Shown here piece after piece: positions 7,319 through 8,339 of a stretch of 8,339 nt of DNA. The notes under the pieces were generated by a model that was not told the origin of the DNA, ran no database searches, and saw nothing but the letters and a program-made list of their open reading frames with translations. The position numbers and the translations under genes are program-made. How positions within the stretch are numbered: position 1 is the first letter of the stretch; each line of letters opens with the position of its first letter. This DNA is from Armatimonadota bacterium (lineage in GTDB: Bacteria > Armatimonadota > Fimbriimonadia > Fimbriimonadales > ATM1): assembly GCA_003695835.1 (NCBI GenBank), contig RFHN01000109.1:1-8339 (forward strand). Direction: 5' to 3'.

Positions 7319-7323
7319 GGAGG
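7319..7323 (+). promoter_or_regulatory. Shine-Dalgarno site of the 33-codon small ORF
   Basis: A perfect GGAGG core with 9 bases to the ATG at 7333. It is one of the two strongest ribosome-binding sites in the window and is the main reason to take the small ORF seriously. Confidence 0.5.
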
Positions 7324-7332
7324 CACACTGCT

Positions 7333-7434
7333 ATGAACACGAAACGCTATCAACCAACTCGGAAATCGTCTTCGTACGCCAACGCGTATCTGACCCGTCA
7401 GTGGAGGTATGAGCGATGCAAGTCTCTCTCGTGA
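7333..7434 (+). CDS. Small basic ORF (33 aa), unknown; possible leader peptide
   Basis: The ORF runs from ATG at 7333 to TGA at 7432-7434 and encodes a hydrophilic, strongly basic peptide (start MNTKRYQPTRKSS, end QWRYERCKSLS). It has an excellent Shine-Dalgarno site 9 bases upstream. It holds no membrane segment, and I recognise no family. Its last 19 bases overlap the start of the transglutaminase gene in another frame, so its translation could couple to, or regulate, that gene as a leader peptide. A (TC)4 run in the overlap would join both frames if one TC unit were lost, so this could also be the detached N-terminus of the next gene through a real or sequencing frameshift. It may also be a chance ORF in a 5' untranslated region. 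Confidence 0.35.
   Translation: MNTKRYQPTRKSSSYANAYLTRQWRYERCKSLS
7403..7407 (+). promoter_or_regulatory. Shine-Dalgarno site of the transglutaminase-like gene
   Basis: GGAGG lies 8 bases before the ATG at 7416. An in-frame TGA at 7410-7412 makes this ATG the first possible start, so the site and the stop together fix the start. The out-of-frame ATG at 7409 is too close to be served by this site. Confidence 0.7.
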
Positions 7435-8339
7435 CCGCCATGATCTTGGCGATGGCATCGCCAAACTCAACCCTCCAACTCCAAGAGCCTTCCACGCTCA
7501 CGACGACATTCAAGTACACGGCGACCGTCGCGGAAGCCAACGGAGACACCTACCTTTGGATTCCCGTACCCTCGAATAACGCATTGCAGGTCGTCGGCGA
7601 CATCCTCGTCTCGTCCGAGACTGACCCCAACCTCGACTACGCGATCAACACGGAGCCTGAGTTCGGAAATCGGATGATCGCAATCCACCTTCCCAGCCAC
7701 CAGGGCCCCCTTACGGTTACCGCCACGTTCACGGTCAAGCGTAAGCGGCCAGCGGTCTTGGATGAGAAGATGGGCCTGACCCAGGGATTCCCAAGCCTGG
7801 CTCGGTGCCTCGCGAGCGACTCCCTCGTGCCTGTCGGAGCACGCTATGCCGAGCTTGCGCGTGAGGTGGCGGGGAACACCCTGGATGTGATGCAGCGCAT
7901 GAAGCAGATCTTCACGCACACAACGGAAGAACTGTCCTACGACTACCAGAAGCAGTCTCCCAAGCTCGGCCAAGGTGACGTGGCTTTCGTGTGCGACATC
8001 AAGACAGGGAACTGCTCGGACATCCACAGCTACATGATCTCGCTGGCGCGATCCTCCGGTATCCCGGCGTTCCTGGAGTATGGATTCCCGATTTCCGGAA
8101 TCCCCGTCCCGGAGGATCTTCCGAAAGAGGGCAGCATCGGGGGCTATCACTGCTGGATGTGGTATTGGGACGAGGCTCTCGGGTGGTTGCCCGTAGACGC
8201 TTCCGACGCGATCCGGTGGAACGATGCCAAGCACCCGGAAGTGGCACAGCGCCTATTCGGAAATCTTGTGCTCCATCGAAGCGCGGTCTCGATCTCACGC
8301 GGTCGGGACATCCAGCTCGTACCGGCCGCCAAGAACGGC
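7416..8339 (+). CDS. Transglutaminase-like (papain-fold) protein, 3' end cut by the window
   Basis: The frame is open for 308 codons from ATG 7416 to the window end, with no stop seen. Residues 1-15 (MQVSLVTAMILAMAS) look like a short signal peptide that lacks the usual Lys/Arg at its start, so export is likely but not certain. Residues 25-110 form a beta-rich N-terminal domain with WIPVP at 48-52, as in many bacterial transglutaminase-like proteins. The core domain carries the Cys-His-Asp triad: Cys200 in GNCSDIHSYMISLARSSGIPA, His245 in GYHCWMWYW, and Asp261 in GWLPVDAS. These proteins act as cysteine proteases, peptidases or cross-linkers; the substrate here is unknown. Cys193 and Cys200 flank a short loop. 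The Shine-Dalgarno site at 7403 supports the start. The upstream small ORF overlaps by 19 bases, and the two probably share a transcript. Confidence 0.88.
   Translation, partial: MQVSLVTAMILAMASPNSTLQLQEPSTLTTTFKYTATVAEANGDTYLWIPVPSNNALQVVGDILVSSETDPNLDYAINTEPEFGNRMIAIHLPSHQGPLTVTATFTVKRKRPAVLDEKMGLTQGFPSLARCLASDSLVPVGARYAELAREVAGNTLDVMQRMKQIFTHTTEELSYDYQKQSPKLGQGDVAFVCDIKTGNCSDIHSYMISLARSSGIPAFLEYGFPISGIPVPEDLPKEGSIGGYHCWMWYWDEALGWLPVDASDAIRWNDAKHPEVAQRLFGNLVLHRSAVSISRGRDIQLVPAAKNG
7423..7430 (+). repeat. (TC)4 dinucleotide run in the overlap of the two reading frames
   Basis: TCTCTCTC lies inside the 19-base overlap between the small ORF and the transglutaminase gene. Removing one TC changes the small ORF reading AAG TCT CTC TCG TGA into AAG TCT CTC GTG ACC, which continues in the transglutaminase frame. 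Four units are few and common by chance, so function as a contingency locus is speculative. Confidence 0.4.

Noticed and set aside
7409..7579. 56-codon plus-strand frame starting at ATG 7409
   Set aside because: It overlaps the transglutaminase gene, has hydrophilic random-like composition, and its ATG is only 1 base from the GGAGG, too close for initiation.
7467..8234. 255-codon open frame on the minus strand
   Set aside because: It is antisense to the transglutaminase core, whose Cys-His-Asp triad is on the plus strand; this frame has no recognisable motif.
1..8339. CRISPR array, tRNA, rRNA, insertion sequence or phage genes
   Set aside because: I saw no regularly spaced repeats, no cloverleaf-like segment with a T-loop signature, no transposase motif and no phage structural gene; nearly all the sequence is explained by the genes listed.

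Overview
The window comes from a diderm (outer-membrane) bacterium with moderately high GC. It carries a PlsY C-terminus, an LptF/LptG permease and an LptD/OstA outer-membrane protein with an N-terminal signal peptide. The phylum cannot be fixed from the sequence alone. The mix of a minimal LPS-export pair, a divergent GH42-like protein and a possible leaderless start would suit Armatimonadota (Fimbriimonas-like) or a similar non-proteobacterial diderm, but this is a low-confidence inference. All convincing genes lie on the + strand and are packed tightly, with ATGA or longer overlaps.

Layout. Positions 1-296 hold the end of plsY (acyl-phosphate:glycerol-3-phosphate acyltransferase). Positions 293-1372 hold an LptF/LptG permease that overlaps plsY by ATGA. 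Positions 1357-3612 hold an LptD-like LPS-assembly barrel protein that starts on GTG inside the permease gene. Together these form an envelope-lipid block: phospholipid synthesis, then extraction of LPS (or a similar glycolipid) from the inner membrane, then its insertion into the outer membrane. After a 69-base gap with a hairpin and a possible leaderless promoter, positions 3682-6375 encode an 897-residue GH42/clan GH-A-like protein. It has lysine/alanine/proline-rich and arginine-rich tails of histone-H1 style at its two ends. Its stop overlaps the start of era (6372-7268), a ribosome-assembly GTPase with all G motifs and a KH domain.

Positions 7269-7332 hold a small hairpin, a -10-like box and a strong Shine-Dalgarno site. 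This site precedes a 33-codon basic small ORF (7333-7434) whose end overlaps the start of a transglutaminase-like protein (7416 to the window end). The overlap contains a (TC)4 run. Loss of one TC unit would fuse the two frames, which makes this the most unusual small-scale structure in the window. The most unusual large-scale one is the glycosidase with nucleic-acid-binding-style tails joined to era. I found no tRNA, rRNA, CRISPR array, insertion sequence or phage gene, and no stretch over 300 bases lacks a gene.
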